Notes: generated from the sequence alone by a model not told the origin. DNA of 64,000 bases from Actinosynnema sp. ALI-1.44 (GCF_001984155.1 NZ_MTQO01000049.1:530139-594138); one strand, 5' to 3'. Counted from the stretch's first letter, positions 1 through 9,404 are shown. Numbers and translations are program-made.

Positions 1-176
1 TCGAGCATGACCCGAGCGATCTCGGCGAAAGCGATGTAGGGCACGATCCCCGCCGCCGCGCTCAGGGTCGACAGGATCGCGCAGATCACTAGGTGGGTCC
101 GGATCGGAGCGAGCAGGCGCGCCAACGCGCCCGGCCCTGCCAGCCCCGGCGCCTCCGGCGCTGCTGATGGTTTCAT
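1..176 (-). CDS. ABC exporter, N-terminal fragment (cut by window edge)
   Basis: This leftward reading frame begins at an ATG (174-176) and stays open to the window edge, giving about 58 residues. After a short Ala/Pro-rich tail it reads ARLLAPIRTHLVICAILS and then a hydrophobic stretch ending in VPYIAFAEIARVML, which looks like the first membrane helix of a type I ABC exporter of the kind fused to an ATPase. It is transcribed away from the P450 operon and its start codon abuts an iron box, so it is probably derepressed when iron is scarce, as expected for a siderophore exporter. There is no room for a ribosome binding site between box and ATG, so the mRNA may be leaderless or the true start lies further in. 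The family call rests on the N-terminal fragment alone. Confidence 0.5.
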   Translation of the reverse strand, partial: MKPSAAPEAPGLAGPGALARLLAPIRTHLVICAILSTLSAAAGIVPYIAFAEIARVML

Positions 177-190
177 TAGGGTAGCCTAAC
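175..190. promoter_or_regulatory. Iron box (DmdR/IdeR-type operator), first copy
   Basis: ATTAGGGTAGCCTAAC matches the core of the actinobacterial iron-box consensus (TTAGGTTAGGCTAACCTAA) at 12 of 15 central positions. It sits between the divergent ABC exporter and P450 genes and is followed at 195-210 by CGACTGAGGCTCATTC, a 16-nt word that recurs behind the second box. DmdR/IdeR proteins repress such promoters when Fe(II) is replete. Confidence 0.8.
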
Positions 191-425
191 ACGCCGACTG
201 AGGCTCATTCAATAACACCTGTGCGCCGTGGAACAGCGCATACATCGCAGGGTCTAAGACGGTTTGCATCGCCAGGTGGTAGCCCGTGCGGCACCGATCC
301 GGCATCGTGAGATCACGAGACGCCGAAGCACGAGTCAGCTCGGTCGGACCACCCCGAACCTACTCGTATCCCCTTGCGCCCCAACGCTCTCCGTTGTCCA
401 TCCGACTGAACCCGGGAGGAGAACA

Positions 426-1640
426 TTGTCCACCGACACCGACTGCCCCGTTGCCGACATCGACCTGTGGAGTGACAGCGCACTCGCCGACCCCTACCCG
501 TTGTGGGCCGAACTGCGGGCGCTCGGCCCGATCGTGCGGCTCAATCCCTACGGCTTCTACGCCGCCCCTCGCTTCGCCTCTTCTCGCGCCGTCCTGGCCA
601 GCTGGCAGGACTTCTCCTCGGCCAGCGGAGTCATGCTCAACGACGAGACCAACAAGGAGCAAGCAGGCGCCACGCTGCACAGCGACCCTCCGCAGCACAC
701 CCTGCTGCGCAAGATCATCAGCCGGCCGCTGACCCCGTCGTCGCTGAAGGCCGTCTGCGGCACGATCCACGACGAGGCGGAGGCACTCGCCGACCGCCTC
801 GTGGGCCGCGTGCGCTTCGACGGAGTCGTGGATCTGGCCAGGTACCTGCCGATGACCGTCGTTTCCCGGCTGGTCGGGCTGCCGGAGTCCGGCAGGGAAA
901 GCATGCTCGCGTGGGCCGCGGCGGCATTCGACTACTCGGGACCACCGAACGACCGGGCCCGAGCGGCGCTCCCGGTCGTGCGAGAGGCTTTCGAGTACTC
1001 GTTCGACCCGCGGCTGCGGGAACGACTGGATCCGGACGGGTGGAGTGCCCAACTCTGGCGTGCGGCCGAAGCGGGCGAGATCGACGACACCCAGTGCCAC
1101 ACGCTGCTGCTCGACTACTGGGGCCCGGCGCTGGACACCACGATCTCCGCGATCGCGGGCGCTGTCTGGCTGTTCGGCCGTTTCCCCGCACAATGGCGAC
1201 TGCTGCGGGACGATCCGCGACTGCTCTCGCACGCGGTCAACGAGGTACTGCGCTACGAGTCGCCCACCCCGTACTTCTCCCGGGTGACCACTCGGGACGT
1301 CGAACTCGGCGACCAACGGATACCCGCCGGATCGCGGGTGCTGGTGATGTACGGCTCGGCCAACCGGGACGAGCGCAAGTGGGACCACCCCGAGGTCTTC
1401 GACATCCGGCGCAACCCGACCGATCACCTCGCCTTCGGCCACGGAGTCCACATGTGCGCGGGCATGCACCTGGGCAGGATGCAGCTCCTCGCTGTCCTCG
1501 GCGCACTGCTGCCCCGGGTCGAGCGGTTCGAAGTCCACTCGGCCGAAGTGCTGCGGAACAACATGATTCGCCAGCTCCGGCGCCTCGACGTGTCGGCTCA
1601 CCCCGCATCGGGCCACCAGGCACAGAGGACTTCGACGTGA
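426..1640 (+). CDS. Cytochrome P450
   Basis: This is a soluble bacterial class I P450 of 404 residues. It carries the I-helix segment GPALDTT, the K-helix ExxR motif in NEVLRYE, and the heme loop FGHGVHMCAG with the axial ligand at about Cys344. The TTG start at 426 was chosen because GGGAGGAG lies just upstream and because it gives a normal P450 length; longer in-frame starts add residues with no P450 similarity. It overlaps the next gene in a GTGA junction and heads a three-gene P450/methyltransferase/methyltransferase operon behind an iron box. It probably oxidises a metallophore or another product made under iron limitation, with methylation of the new hydroxyl by its neighbours. The substrate cannot be read from sequence, and no ferredoxin gene is adjacent. 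Confidence 0.88.
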   Translation: MSTDTDCPVADIDLWSDSALADPYPLWAELRALGPIVRLNPYGFYAAPRFASSRAVLASWQDFSSASGVMLNDETNKEQAGATLHSDPPQHTLLRKIISRPLTPSSLKAVCGTIHDEAEALADRLVGRVRFDGVVDLARYLPMTVVSRLVGLPESGRESMLAWAAAAFDYSGPPNDRARAALPVVREAFEYSFDPRLRERLDPDGWSAQLWRAAEAGEIDDTQCHTLLLDYWGPALDTTISAIAGAVWLFGRFPAQWRLLRDDPRLLSHAVNEVLRYESPTPYFSRVTTRDVELGDQRIPAGSRVLVMYGSANRDERKWDHPEVFDIRRNPTDHLAFGHGVHMCAGMHLGRMQLLAVLGALLPRVERFEVHSAEVLRNNMIRQLRRLDVSAHPASGHQAQRTST

Positions 1641-2689
1641 ACAACCACGAACCACCGGCTCCCGCGCAGGCGGACCCGGCCGCCCTCCGCCTCCTCGATC
1701 TGATCTCGGGGTATTGGCGGGCAGGCGTGGTCAGCACCTTCGCGGAACTCGGTATCGCCGACTCCCTTGGCTCGGAGTGCCTGCCACCGGCAGAGGTCGC
1801 GCTGCGACTGGGGCTCGACGGCTCGACGTGCGCACGCTTCTGCCGGGCCGCGGCCGCCATCGGACTCCTGACCCGCACGCCTGAGGGTGCCGTCTCGTTG
1901 ACCGACCTTGGTCGCGCGCTCATGACGGACGCGCCCGGCTCGGTGCGCGACGTCGCCCGCTGGTCCGGCTCGATCGCCGAGCGGGCGACGTGGACCCAGC
2001 TGGACGCGGCCGTACGCACCGGCCACTCACGTTTCTCCGCAGTCCACGGCCACGACATCTGGGACTTCTTCGACTCCCATCCCGCCGTGGGAGCGGTGTT
2101 CGACGCGGCGATGACGGACCTGTCGCGGACAGTCATCGCGGCGGTCGCGGACGTGCTGGATCTGGCTGGTGTCACCACTGTCACCGATGTCGGGGGTGGA
2201 CGCGGTGGGCTGCTCGCGGCGATGCTCACCCGTGCCCCGCATGTGCGGGGTGTGCTTTTCGACCAGCCTGAGGTCGTCGCACTCGCACCCGAGGTCTTCC
2301 TGGCGGCAGGCGTCGAAGATCGGGTCACCATCACCGCGGGTTCCTTCTTCGACGCCATCCCGGCAGGCAGCGACCTGTTCGTCATCTCGAACGTCCTGCA
2401 CAACTGGGACGACGACCGGACTCGAGCCATCCTGCGGTCCGTCGCATCGGCCATGAAGGCAGGCGACCAGCTTGCCATCGTCGAGGCACTGCCGGATGTC
2501 GACCCGCGCTTCGACGAGCTGGTCGCGCTGATGGACATGGACATGCTCGTGCTGTGCGCAGGCAAGCAGCGCACCATCGACGACTACCGCGCGTTGCTCG
2601 CCGAAGTGGACATCGAGATCACCGGTGTGGACCGGGCCGGGCTGGAGTCCGTCGTCCGCGCCACGAAGATCCACCCAGTCTTCGACTGA
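1637..2689 (+). CDS. SAM-dependent O-methyltransferase (winged-helix Methyltransf_2 type)
   Basis: This 350-residue protein has the two-part architecture of small-molecule O-methyltransferases. An N-terminal winged-helix dimerisation domain occupies about residues 1-95 (LLDLISGYWRAGVV...). The Rossmann domain has motif I TDVGGGRGG, and NVLHNWDDD carries the His that acts as catalytic base in this family. The GTG start at 1637 overlaps the P450 stop, so the two are translationally coupled. The family includes enzymes that methylate phenols and catechols, and also the C-methyltransferases that make 4-methyl-3-hydroxyanthranilate-type units. With a P450 upstream and a second methyltransferase downstream, sequential tailoring of one aromatic scaffold is the simplest reading. 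O- versus C-methylation cannot be decided here. Confidence 0.85.
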   Translation: MNNHEPPAPAQADPAALRLLDLISGYWRAGVVSTFAELGIADSLGSECLPPAEVALRLGLDGSTCARFCRAAAAIGLLTRTPEGAVSLTDLGRALMTDAPGSVRDVARWSGSIAERATWTQLDAAVRTGHSRFSAVHGHDIWDFFDSHPAVGAVFDAAMTDLSRTVIAAVADVLDLAGVTTVTDVGGGRGGLLAAMLTRAPHVRGVLFDQPEVVALAPEVFLAAGVEDRVTITAGSFFDAIPAGSDLFVISNVLHNWDDDRTRAILRSVASAMKAGDQLAIVEALPDVDPRFDELVALMDMDMLVLCAGKQRTIDDYRALLAEVDIEITGVDRAGLESVVRATKIHPVFD

Positions 2690-2698
2690 AGGAGAAAC

Positions 2699-3391
2699 AT
2701 GGACACGCTTTCGAGCCCGCGCGTCGCCGACGTCTTGACCGCGTTGTTCGACGACGCCGTCACCGCCGACCAGTCGATGGCGCAGAAGTCCGACGACGTA
2801 CTGATCGACGACGACATGATGAGCTGGGCCATCGCCGAGGAGCGCCGGGACTACAAGGCGTTCTACCAGTCGTACCCCGGGAACTACTGGTGCATCGCCC
2901 CGGAGTTCGGCCGCCTGCTCTACGTGCTCGCACGGGCCTGCGGTGCGCGACGGATCGTCGAATTCGGTACGTCCTTCGGCGTCTCGACGATCCACCTCGC
3001 GAGCGCGTTGCGCGACGCCGGTGGCGGCGGCAAGGTGATCACCACGGAGATCGTGCCTGAGAAATCCGCGCGAGCACGACAGAACCTCGCCGCGGCAGGA
3101 CTGGACGACCTCGTCGAGTTCCGGGTAGGTGACGCGCTCGAGACGCTGCAGGACGGCTTCGACGGCCCGGTGGACCTGCTGCTGCTCGATGGCGCGTTCA
3201 GCCTCTACCACCCGGTCCTGCGACTGGTCGAGCCGTACTTGCGGCCGGGCTCGCTGGTCCTCGGCGAGAACGCGCTGGAAACCGCAGGTCCCTTCCTGGA
3301 CTACGTCCGCGACCCGGCGAACGGTTACGCCGGGCTCACGCTGCCGTTCGAGCCGTCGCGAGGCAACCACCTGGCAGTGCGCACCGGGTGA
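2699..3391 (+). CDS. Class I SAM methyltransferase (O-methyltransferase_3-like)
   Basis: The protein has 230 residues, an AAGGAG site upstream and an ATG at 2699. The glycine-rich SAM motif is VEFGTSFGVSTIHL, followed by an acidic loop (TTEIVPEK) and DLLLLDGAFS, the pattern of catechol O-methyltransferase-like enzymes that bind a divalent metal. It is the last gene of the P450 operon and ends about 65 nt before the second iron box. Two different methyltransferase folds in one iron-controlled operon suggest two methylations on the same product. It is unrelated in fold details to the winged-helix enzyme upstream, so it is not a duplication. Confidence 0.8.
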   Translation: MDTLSSPRVADVLTALFDDAVTADQSMAQKSDDVLIDDDMMSWAIAEERRDYKAFYQSYPGNYWCIAPEFGRLLYVLARACGARRIVEFGTSFGVSTIHLASALRDAGGGGKVITTEIVPEKSARARQNLAAAGLDDLVEFRVGDALETLQDGFDGPVDLLLLDGAFSLYHPVLRLVEPYLRPGSLVLGENALETAGPFLDYVRDPANGYAGLTLPFEPSRGNHLAVRTG

Positions 3392-3454
3392 GCCCTGCGG
3401 CCGACACCGCGAACTCCCCCGACACGTCGGATCTTGCTGATGACGCGTGGCTTC

Positions 3455-3470
3455 GTTAGGGTAACCTAAC
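3455..3470. promoter_or_regulatory. Iron box (DmdR/IdeR-type operator), second copy
   Basis: GTTAGGGTAACCTAAC has perfect six-base arms (GTTAGG/CCTAAC) and matches the iron-box core at 14 of 15 positions. It lies about 85 nt before the importer operon. The word CGACTGAGGCTCATTC follows at 3476-3491, as it does behind the first box, so box and word look like one duplicated promoter module. Confidence 0.87.
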
Positions 3471-3555
3471 AGCCTCGACTGAGGCTCATTCGACAATGCC
3501 GGTCGTCGCCACTTCGGTGCCACTGGACGACTGACCGTGAAAGGGGACCCGCTTC

Positions 3556-4581
3556 GTGCGCCAGGTGCACCCTGACCACCGGACACGAGGTCCGAACCGG
3601 CTCCTGGCCGCCACGCTCAGCGCACTCGCCCTCGCGGCAGCAGGATGCGCGGGTCAGGACGCCGGTTCGAGCCAGGCCGCCGGACCGGGCAGGATCAGCT
3701 TCACGTCCTGCGGCCAGACCATCACGCTCGACCGCGCCCCGCAACGCGTGGTGATCACCAACGACGCCATCGCCGACGCGCTGTTCGCACTGGGTGTCGG
3801 CGACCGGATCGTCGCCAAGACGCGGGGCGAGTCCGCCCCCTCCCCCGCGCTCAAGGCACGCCTGGAGTCCCTGCCCAACCTGGGAGTGCGCAACCCGAGC
3901 ACAGAGGCGCTGATCGCCGCCAAGCCCGATCTGCTGATCACCGATCAGCTCGACAAGGTCTCCGGCAGCAACGGCGGCCCTACCGTCGACGAGCTGAAAC
4001 AGCTGGGAGTCGCGACCTTCGTCGTCGGCGGCGACTGTGTCAGGGACATCGCCGAGGACAGCGCGGGGCTCGACGCGCTGGACGCCGACCTCGACCAGTT
4101 CGGCAAGGTCTTCGAGGTGCAGACGGCCGCACGCGCACTCGCGGACCAGTTGCGCGCCCGGCTCGACGACACCCGGCGACGCACCGCCCAGCAGCCCAAG
4201 GTCGGCATCGTCGAGGTGGCGCAGGTCGCGGGTCAGCTCTACGTCACCACCGGCGGCCTGTCGAACGACGTGATGCAGCGAGCGGGCGGCAAGAACCTGT
4301 TCGGCGAGCTGCCAGGGCAGTTCACGCCGATCAGCCCCGAACAGATCATCGCCCGCAACCCGCAGGCGATCATCATCGACGACTTCACTGCGTCGGCCGA
4401 CGGACAGCGTGACTCGATCGCCTACCTGACCCGAACGTTCCCCACGACCGACGCCGTCAAACAGCAGCGCATCCTCGCGATCGACGCGGCAAGGACCGGC
4501 GCGCGTGGCAGCACCAGACCGGTGGACGGCGTCGTGGAACTCGCGCGCTTCCTGCACCCGAACGCCTTTCCCGCTCAGTAG
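3556..4581 (+). CDS. Metal-chelate ABC importer, substrate-binding lipoprotein (BtuF/FhuD-like)
   Basis: This 341-residue lipoprotein starts at a GTG with AAGGGG upstream. A charged N-terminus and hydrophobic stretch lead to the lipobox AAAGC, with lipidation at about Cys32. The mature part opens with TITLDRAPQRVV and continues with NPSTEALIAAKPDLLIT, typical of class III binding proteins for siderophores, cobalamin or heme. It would sit on the outside of the membrane and deliver a ferric chelate to the permease and ATPase encoded downstream. The upstream iron box implies expression under iron starvation. The ligand could be this strain's own metallophore, given the co-regulated biosynthetic operon, or a foreign one. 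Confidence 0.88.
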   Translation: MRQVHPDHRTRGPNRLLAATLSALALAAAGCAGQDAGSSQAAGPGRISFTSCGQTITLDRAPQRVVITNDAIADALFALGVGDRIVAKTRGESAPSPALKARLESLPNLGVRNPSTEALIAAKPDLLITDQLDKVSGSNGGPTVDELKQLGVATFVVGGDCVRDIAEDSAGLDALDADLDQFGKVFEVQTAARALADQLRARLDDTRRRTAQQPKVGIVEVAQVAGQLYVTTGGLSNDVMQRAGGKNLFGELPGQFTPISPEQIIARNPQAIIIDDFTASADGQRDSIAYLTRTFPTTDAVKQQRILAIDAARTGARGSTRPVDGVVELARFLHPNAFPAQ

Positions 4582-4590
4582 ACCTCCTCG

Positions 4591-5655
4591 ATGCCGAACA
4601 AGACACTGCCCGTCGCCGGCCCCGACAAGCCGTCGCGTACGCGACTCTCCCTCCCGGTCACCGCGCCCGCTCTGCTGCTGGTGCTCATCGTCATGGTCTG
4701 CGTGGCTGTTTCGATCGGCTCAGTCGGCGTGCGGCTGGACACCGTCGCCATGGTCATCCGTGATCACCTGATCGGCGCCAAGCCCGCCGCCAGCGCCGTG
4801 GACGACCGGATCGTGTGGCACCTGCGGCTGCCCCGCGTCCTGCTGGCCGCCGTAGTCGGCGCGGGACTCGCCGCCGTGGGTGTCGCCCTGCAGGCGACGG
4901 TCCGCAACCCGCTCGCCGATCCGTACGTGCTCGGTGTCTCCGCGGGCGCCGGGTTGCTGGCCAGCGTCGCGATCACGCTCGGATCAGTGGCGGTGGCGGG
5001 GTTGTCGACGTCGGCAGCGGCCTTCGTCGGTGCGCTGGTCGCGACGATGGCGGTCCTGATGTTGTCACGCAGGGCCGGTCGTGTCGTGCCGGGTCGGCTG
5101 GTCCTCGCCGGGGTGACGCTGTCCTATCTGTTCAGCGGGGCCACCAGTTTCGTCATCTTCCGCAGTTCCGATCCGAACGCGGCGCACTCGGTGTTGTTCT
5201 GGCTGCTCGGTTCGCTGTCGGAGTCGTCGTGGAAGAACCTGACGCTGCCCGCCGCGGCCGTGGTGGTCAGCGGCGTCTACCTGATCCTGCAGGCCCGGAC
5301 GCTCAACGCGCTCGCCGCGGGCGACGACGCGGCGCTGTCGCTCGGCGTTTCCGTGCACCGCACGCGGATCCAGCTGCTGGTCGCGGCGTCGCTGCTGACC
5401 GGTGTGCTCGTCGCGGTGTCCGGCGGGATCGGGTTCGTCGGGCTCATCGTCCCGCACGTCGTGCGGCTGGTCATCGGCCCCGACCACCGGCGGCTGCTGC
5501 CGACCGCGATGCTCGTCGGCGCGATCTACCTCGTCGCCGTCGACATGGTGTGCCGTATCGCCGTTCGCCCAGAGGAGCTGCCCATCGGGATCGTCACCGC
5601 CGTACTCGGCGCACCGGTGTTCCTGTGGCTGCTGCGCCGTTCGGAGGCATCGTGA
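4591..5655 (+). CDS. FecCD-family iron-chelate permease
   Basis: This 354-residue integral membrane protein shows the FecCD hallmarks LPRVLLAAVVGAGLAAVG, NPLADPYVLGVSAGAGL and GGIGFVGLIVPHVVRL, with about nine or ten hydrophobic segments. It would form a homodimeric channel for a ferric siderophore or cobalamin-like chelate. It begins 9 nt after the binding-protein gene and overlaps the ATPase gene in a GTGA junction, so the three are co-translated. Confidence 0.92.
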   Translation: MPNKTLPVAGPDKPSRTRLSLPVTAPALLLVLIVMVCVAVSIGSVGVRLDTVAMVIRDHLIGAKPAASAVDDRIVWHLRLPRVLLAAVVGAGLAAVGVALQATVRNPLADPYVLGVSAGAGLLASVAITLGSVAVAGLSTSAAAFVGALVATMAVLMLSRRAGRVVPGRLVLAGVTLSYLFSGATSFVIFRSSDPNAAHSVLFWLLGSLSESSWKNLTLPAAAVVVSGVYLILQARTLNALAAGDDAALSLGVSVHRTRIQLLVAASLLTGVLVAVSGGIGFVGLIVPHVVRLVIGPDHRRLLPTAMLVGAIYLVAVDMVCRIAVRPEELPIGIVTAVLGAPVFLWLLRRSEAS

Positions 5656-6431
5656 GACTCTCGTTGTCCGGGGTGAGCGTCCAGCTCGGCGCCACCCCCG
5701 TCGTCTCCGACTGCGACCTGGCGGTCGGCGACGGCGAACGCGTCGGCCTCGTCGGCCCCAACGGAAGCGGCAAAACCTCGCTGTTGCGCACCATCCACCG
5801 CGCGATCGATCCGGTCGCGGGCAGTGTGGCACTGGACGGCGACGACGTGCGTGGCCTCGGTCAACGCCAGATCTCCCGGCGTGCGGCCCTCGTCGCGCAG
5901 GACAGCGCCCCGGACTTCGACTTCACCGTCGAGGAAGTCGTGGCCATGGGTCGCGGCCCGTGGCTGGGGCCGTTCGACCGGACTTCGGCACGCGACAAGG
6001 CCACGATCGTGGGCGCGCTGGAACGGGTCGAGCTGGCGAACCACCGCACAAGACGGCTGTCCACCTTGTCCGGTGGCGAGCGGCAACGGGCACTGGTCGC
6101 CCGTGCCCTCGCCCAGGAAAGCCCGCTGCTCCTGCTCGACGAGCCGACCAACCACCTCGACGTGTACGCCGCGCTCGAACTGCTCGAACTGGTCCGCGAC
6201 CTCGGCCGGGCGACGCTGTGCGTGCTGCATGACCTGAACCTCGCGGCCACGTACTGCGACCGGATCTACGTCCTGCACCGCGGACGGCTCGTCGCCCATG
6301 GCCCGCCCGTGGAGGTGCTCAGCCCGGACCTGGTCCAGGAGGTCTTCGGCGTCACGTGCACGCACGTGACGCACCCGGTCACCGGCGGGCTGCTCCTCGC
6401 GTTCTCCCCGCGCAAGGTCGCCGACCTCTGA
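5652..6431 (+). CDS. Iron-chelate ABC importer, ATP-binding protein (FecE/FepC-like)
   Basis: This 259-residue nucleotide-binding subunit has Walker A GPNGSGKT, signature LSGGERQ, Walker B LLLLDEPTNHLD and H-loop LHDLN. The GTG start at 5652 overlaps the permease stop, which gives the usual FecE length; longer in-frame extensions lie inside the permease gene. It energises import of the chelate bound by the upstream lipoprotein. A long hairpin lies just beyond its stop codon. Confidence 0.93.
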   Translation: MRLSLSGVSVQLGATPVVSDCDLAVGDGERVGLVGPNGSGKTSLLRTIHRAIDPVAGSVALDGDDVRGLGQRQISRRAALVAQDSAPDFDFTVEEVVAMGRGPWLGPFDRTSARDKATIVGALERVELANHRTRRLSTLSGGERQRALVARALAQESPLLLLDEPTNHLDVYAALELLELVRDLGRATLCVLHDLNLAATYCDRIYVLHRGRLVAHGPPVEVLSPDLVQEVFGVTCTHVTHPVTGGLLLAFSPRKVADL

Positions 6432-6442
6432 ACGGATGCTGT

Positions 6443-6495
6443 GCAACCAATGTGGCCTTCGTTGCGTTTTTCGCAACGAAGGCCACATTGGTTGC
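6443..6495. repeat. Perfect 24-bp inverted repeat with T5 loop
   Basis: Arms 6443-6466 and 6472-6495 are exactly complementary across 24 bp, separated by TTTTT. The arms begin GCAACCAATGTGG and end TTCGTTGCG. There is no T-tract after the right arm, and the stem is longer and less GC-rich than the ordinary terminators in this window. It may still end transcription of the importer operon, but it also looks like a mobile or REP-type palindrome. Confidence 0.9.
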
Positions 6496-6571
6496 CAAGA
6501 GTGGCGACGCCGTTCACCGGCGGTTTTCCTGCTGGTCCGCTCTGGACACCTGGGCGTTGTAGCTTCCTGCG

Positions 6572-9322
6572 GTGTCAAGGATTTCCGTGATCATCTGCAG
6601 TGTCGCCGCCGCCGCGCTGGTGCTCGGCGCGAGCCCGCCCACGGTTCAGGCGGCCAACACGGCCGACGTCGAAGGTGTCGTCTACGCCGACACCAACGGC
6701 AACGGCAAACAGGACGAAGGTGAGCGTGGGCTCGGCGGCGTCTCGATCAGCGACGGCGCCGCCTGGGCGACGACCGACAACGCGGGGCGCTACACCATCA
6801 CCGTGGACGTCGCGCGGCGCGAGAGCGACCTGGTCTACGTCGTCTCCCCCGACGGGTACACGCCGCCGTTGCGGGAGGACTTCGTCCCCCGGTACTTCCG
6901 GCCGGTCGCGCCCACTGTCGACTTCCCCCTGGTGCCGGACGCCCGAGCGGCCGACCCGGCCGAGAAGTGGCAGATGGTGTCCGACACCGAGACCGACAAC
7001 CGCAGCGACCAGTCCAGCGAGCACACCCTGGACCAGTGGACCAGCCAGGTGCGCGCGATGGCCGAAGACCCCGCTGCGAGCCTGACGATCGCCACCGGCG
7101 ACCTCACTGTCACGGACTACACCACCGCGTCCCGCAGGCAGGGCAGTTACGACATCCTGCGCACCGGACTGGTCTCCGGCAAACTCGGCCACGCGTTCTA
7201 CCCGGTCATGGGCAACCACGACTTCTCCGAAGGCGCGTACACCGCATCGGTCGAGTTGTTCCGGCGCAACCTCGGGCCGGAGTGGTACAGCTTCAACCGC
7301 AACGGCCGCCATCACGTGGTGCTGGAGAACAACTACGACACCGGCTCACTCGTTCCGCAGCTGGCGTGGTTGCGTGAGGACCTGCGCCGCAACGCAGTCG
7401 GCAAGCAGGTTTTCGTGTTCGCGCACCGCTCCCTGTTCACCCAGTGGGGACCGGGCTCGGCCATCCAGCCCATTGTGGACGAACTGGCCAAGTACGACGT
7501 GCGCATGTTCGCCGCGGGGCACAACCAGCAGGCGGAGTTCCGCCGAGGCGCCTTCCCCCGTTCGGTGGAGATCAACAACATCGGCGCGACCTACGGCATC
7601 GACGGCGTACGCCCGAGCTACAAGGTCCTCGACTTCACTGACCTCAACGACAGGTATGTGACCGGCCAGCACCACCAGTTCACCGTGCGCGACGACATGG
7701 CCGTGGTGAGCCCAGCGCAAGCAAGCGTGCACGAGCCGTTCGCCAAGATCCCGCTCGACGTGTACGCGGAAGACGACGGACGCATCCCGGCCAGGGCAAG
7801 CGTGCGGATCCGCAACGCATGGGGATGGACCGTGTGGCAACGCGATCTGACGTTCGGCTCCGCCAGCGAGCCGGGCGGAAAGGTGAACTGCTACACCCCA
7901 CCGGGCGGGTCCCCGGAGCCGTGCCCGAAACCGCGTGACAACTGGACGATGGCCCGTTCGGAGATCGCAGGGCTGTTCCCGGGCACCTACCGGGTCGACG
8001 TGATCGCCCACGACACCGCAGGAAAATCGTGGCCCGCTGCGCGGAACACCTTCCGTGTCGCCCCGCCCTTCGCGTTGCACAAGCCGAAGGCGGGTGCGGA
8101 CTGGGCCAGGCAGGGCGGCGACGAACAGGGCCGCTCGGCGGCGTCCAGCGACCCAGGTGCCGTCCTCGACCAACGCTGGTCGGCCAACACCGGCCAGAAC
8201 TTCACCCTCAACGGCGCCGCGATCGCCGGCGGCAAGGCGATCGTGACCACCCAGGCGTTCGCGTCGCCGTACAACCAGGTGATCGCCTACGACCTGCGAA
8301 CGGGCAAGACAGCGTGGCGCACCTATGTGGACGGTGACGCCGAATCGTTCCCGACCGTCCACGGCAACACGGTCTACCTGACCACGGGTGTCGGCCGGGT
8401 GTACGCACTCGACGCGAACGACGGTCACGTGACGTGGGAAAGCATTGAGAACGAACAGAAAATCGGCACCACGGTCCGCCGTTACGGCCGTGCGGGTGGC
8501 CCGGTGAGCGTGTTCGACACGTCAGCCGGACGAGTCGCCGTCTACCAACAGTGGAACCAGATCATCTGCCGCGACGCGACCACGGGTACCAAACGCGGCG
8601 CCTTCCGCGCCGACGAGGTGGGTTGGGGCGAGTTCCACAGCACAGCGGTCCGCGTCCCCGGCTCGGACAGCGCGTACCTCAACAGCGGGGCGGGCAACGC
8701 CCTCATCCGCATGAATCTCACCACCTGCGCACGGGAGTCGTCGGTATCCCTGTCCAAGGACATCTACGCCCACCCGTCGCCGGTGATCACGGGCAACACC
8801 GTGGTCTCGGTGTCCCAGCAAGGGGTGGTCGCCCACGACACAGCGGGCAAACAGCTGTGGTCGGCGACGGTCCCCACCACCAACTGCGAGCCGGGACCGC
8901 CGCCGATCACGACACCGGCGGTGTACGACAACATGGTGTACGTCGCCGGAATCGACGGGAAGGTCCGCGCGGTCAACCCGGCCGCACCGAACACGCCCGC
9001 GTGGGAGACAGCGGTCGGCTATCCTCCGGGCAGGAGCCCGATGGACGATCCGGCGCGTGCCAAGTATTGCTCGGCCCGTCCGGCAGGCGCCCCGGCGATG
9101 CACCCGTTGGCCACCGCCACGACGGTCTACGTGGGCACCTGGGACGGCCGCCTGATCGCCCTCGACCGCCGGACGGGAAAGATCCGCTCCGAGTACAAGC
9201 TCGGCGGCGGCCTCACGTCCGCGCTGTCGGTCTCCGGCGACTGGCTGATCGCGCTCACCACTGACGGAACCGTCCACGCGCTGGCGAGCCGCCGTACGCT
9301 CTATCCCTTGCCTCCATTGTAG
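6572..9322 (+). CDS. Secreted multidomain metallophosphoesterase with SdrD-like N-domain and PQQ-type beta-propeller
   Basis: This 916-residue exported protein starts at a GTG with a signal peptide ending near VQAANT. Residues about 30-110 form an SdrD B-like domain ([15 protein letters not shown], a calcium-binding style loop). A calcineurin-like phosphoesterase domain follows, then an immunoglobulin-like region, and from about residue 500 a PQQ/WD-like propeller with repeats such as [13 protein letters not shown] and ALDRRTGKI. Metal-site motifs are partly altered: the first is SDTE where DxH is usual, GNHD and FAHRS are kept, and the last is GHNQ rather than GHxH. It may therefore have changed metal use or activity. 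It probably acts on the cell surface, and nothing links it to the neighbouring iron genes. Confidence 0.82.
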   Translation: MSRISVIICSVAAAALVLGASPPTVQAANTADVEGVVYADTNGNGKQDEGERGLGGVSISDGAAWATTDNAGRYTITVDVARRESDLVYVVSPDGYTPPLREDFVPRYFRPVAPTVDFPLVPDARAADPAEKWQMVSDTETDNRSDQSSEHTLDQWTSQVRAMAEDPAASLTIATGDLTVTDYTTASRRQGSYDILRTGLVSGKLGHAFYPVMGNHDFSEGAYTASVELFRRNLGPEWYSFNRNGRHHVVLENNYDTGSLVPQLAWLREDLRRNAVGKQVFVFAHRSLFTQWGPGSAIQPIVDELAKYDVRMFAAGHNQQAEFRRGAFPRSVEINNIGATYGIDGVRPSYKVLDFTDLNDRYVTGQHHQFTVRDDMAVVSPAQASVHEPFAKIPLDVYAEDDGRIPARASVRIRNAWGWTVWQRDLTFGSASEPGGKVNCYTPPGGSPEPCPKPRDNWTMARSEIAGLFPGTYRVDVIAHDTAGKSWPAARNTFRVAPPFALHKPKAGADWARQGGDEQGRSAASSDPGAVLDQRWSANTGQNFTLNGAAIAGGKAIVTTQAFASPYNQVIAYDLRTGKTAWRTYVDGDAESFPTVHGNTVYLTTGVGRVYALDANDGHVTWESIENEQKIGTTVRRYGRAGGPVSVFDTSAGRVAVYQQWNQIICRDATTGTKRGAFRADEVGWGEFHSTAVRVPGSDSAYLNSGAGNALIRMNLTTCARESSVSLSKDIYAHPSPVITGNTVVSVSQQGVVAHDTAGKQLWSATVPTTNCEPGPPPITTPAVYDNMVYVAGIDGKVRAVNPAAPNTPAWETAVGYPPGRSPMDDPARAKYCSARPAGAPAMHPLATATTVYVGTWDGRLIALDRRTGKIRSEYKLGGGLTSALSVSGDWLIALTTDGTVHALASRRTLYPLPPL

Positions 9323-9330
9323 GCAGGACG

Positions 9331-9360
9331 GGAACCCGGCGCGGTGCCGCGCCGGGTTCC
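9331..9360. terminator. GC-rich hairpin terminator
   Basis: GGAACCCGGCGCGG and its exact complement meet around a 2-nt centre, giving a 14-bp stem 9 nt after the phosphoesterase stop. It is not followed by a clear T run, as is common in actinobacteria. Confidence 0.7.
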
Positions 9361-9404
9361 GCCAGCGTCTGGCCAAGGTTGGATCGAGTCCCGGCTTCGG
9401 TAGC

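Noticed and set aside
360..1655. Long open frames opposite the P450 and most other genes
   Set aside because: They are antisense shadows produced by high GC third positions, with Arg/Pro/Ala-rich translations and no domains or ribosome sites.
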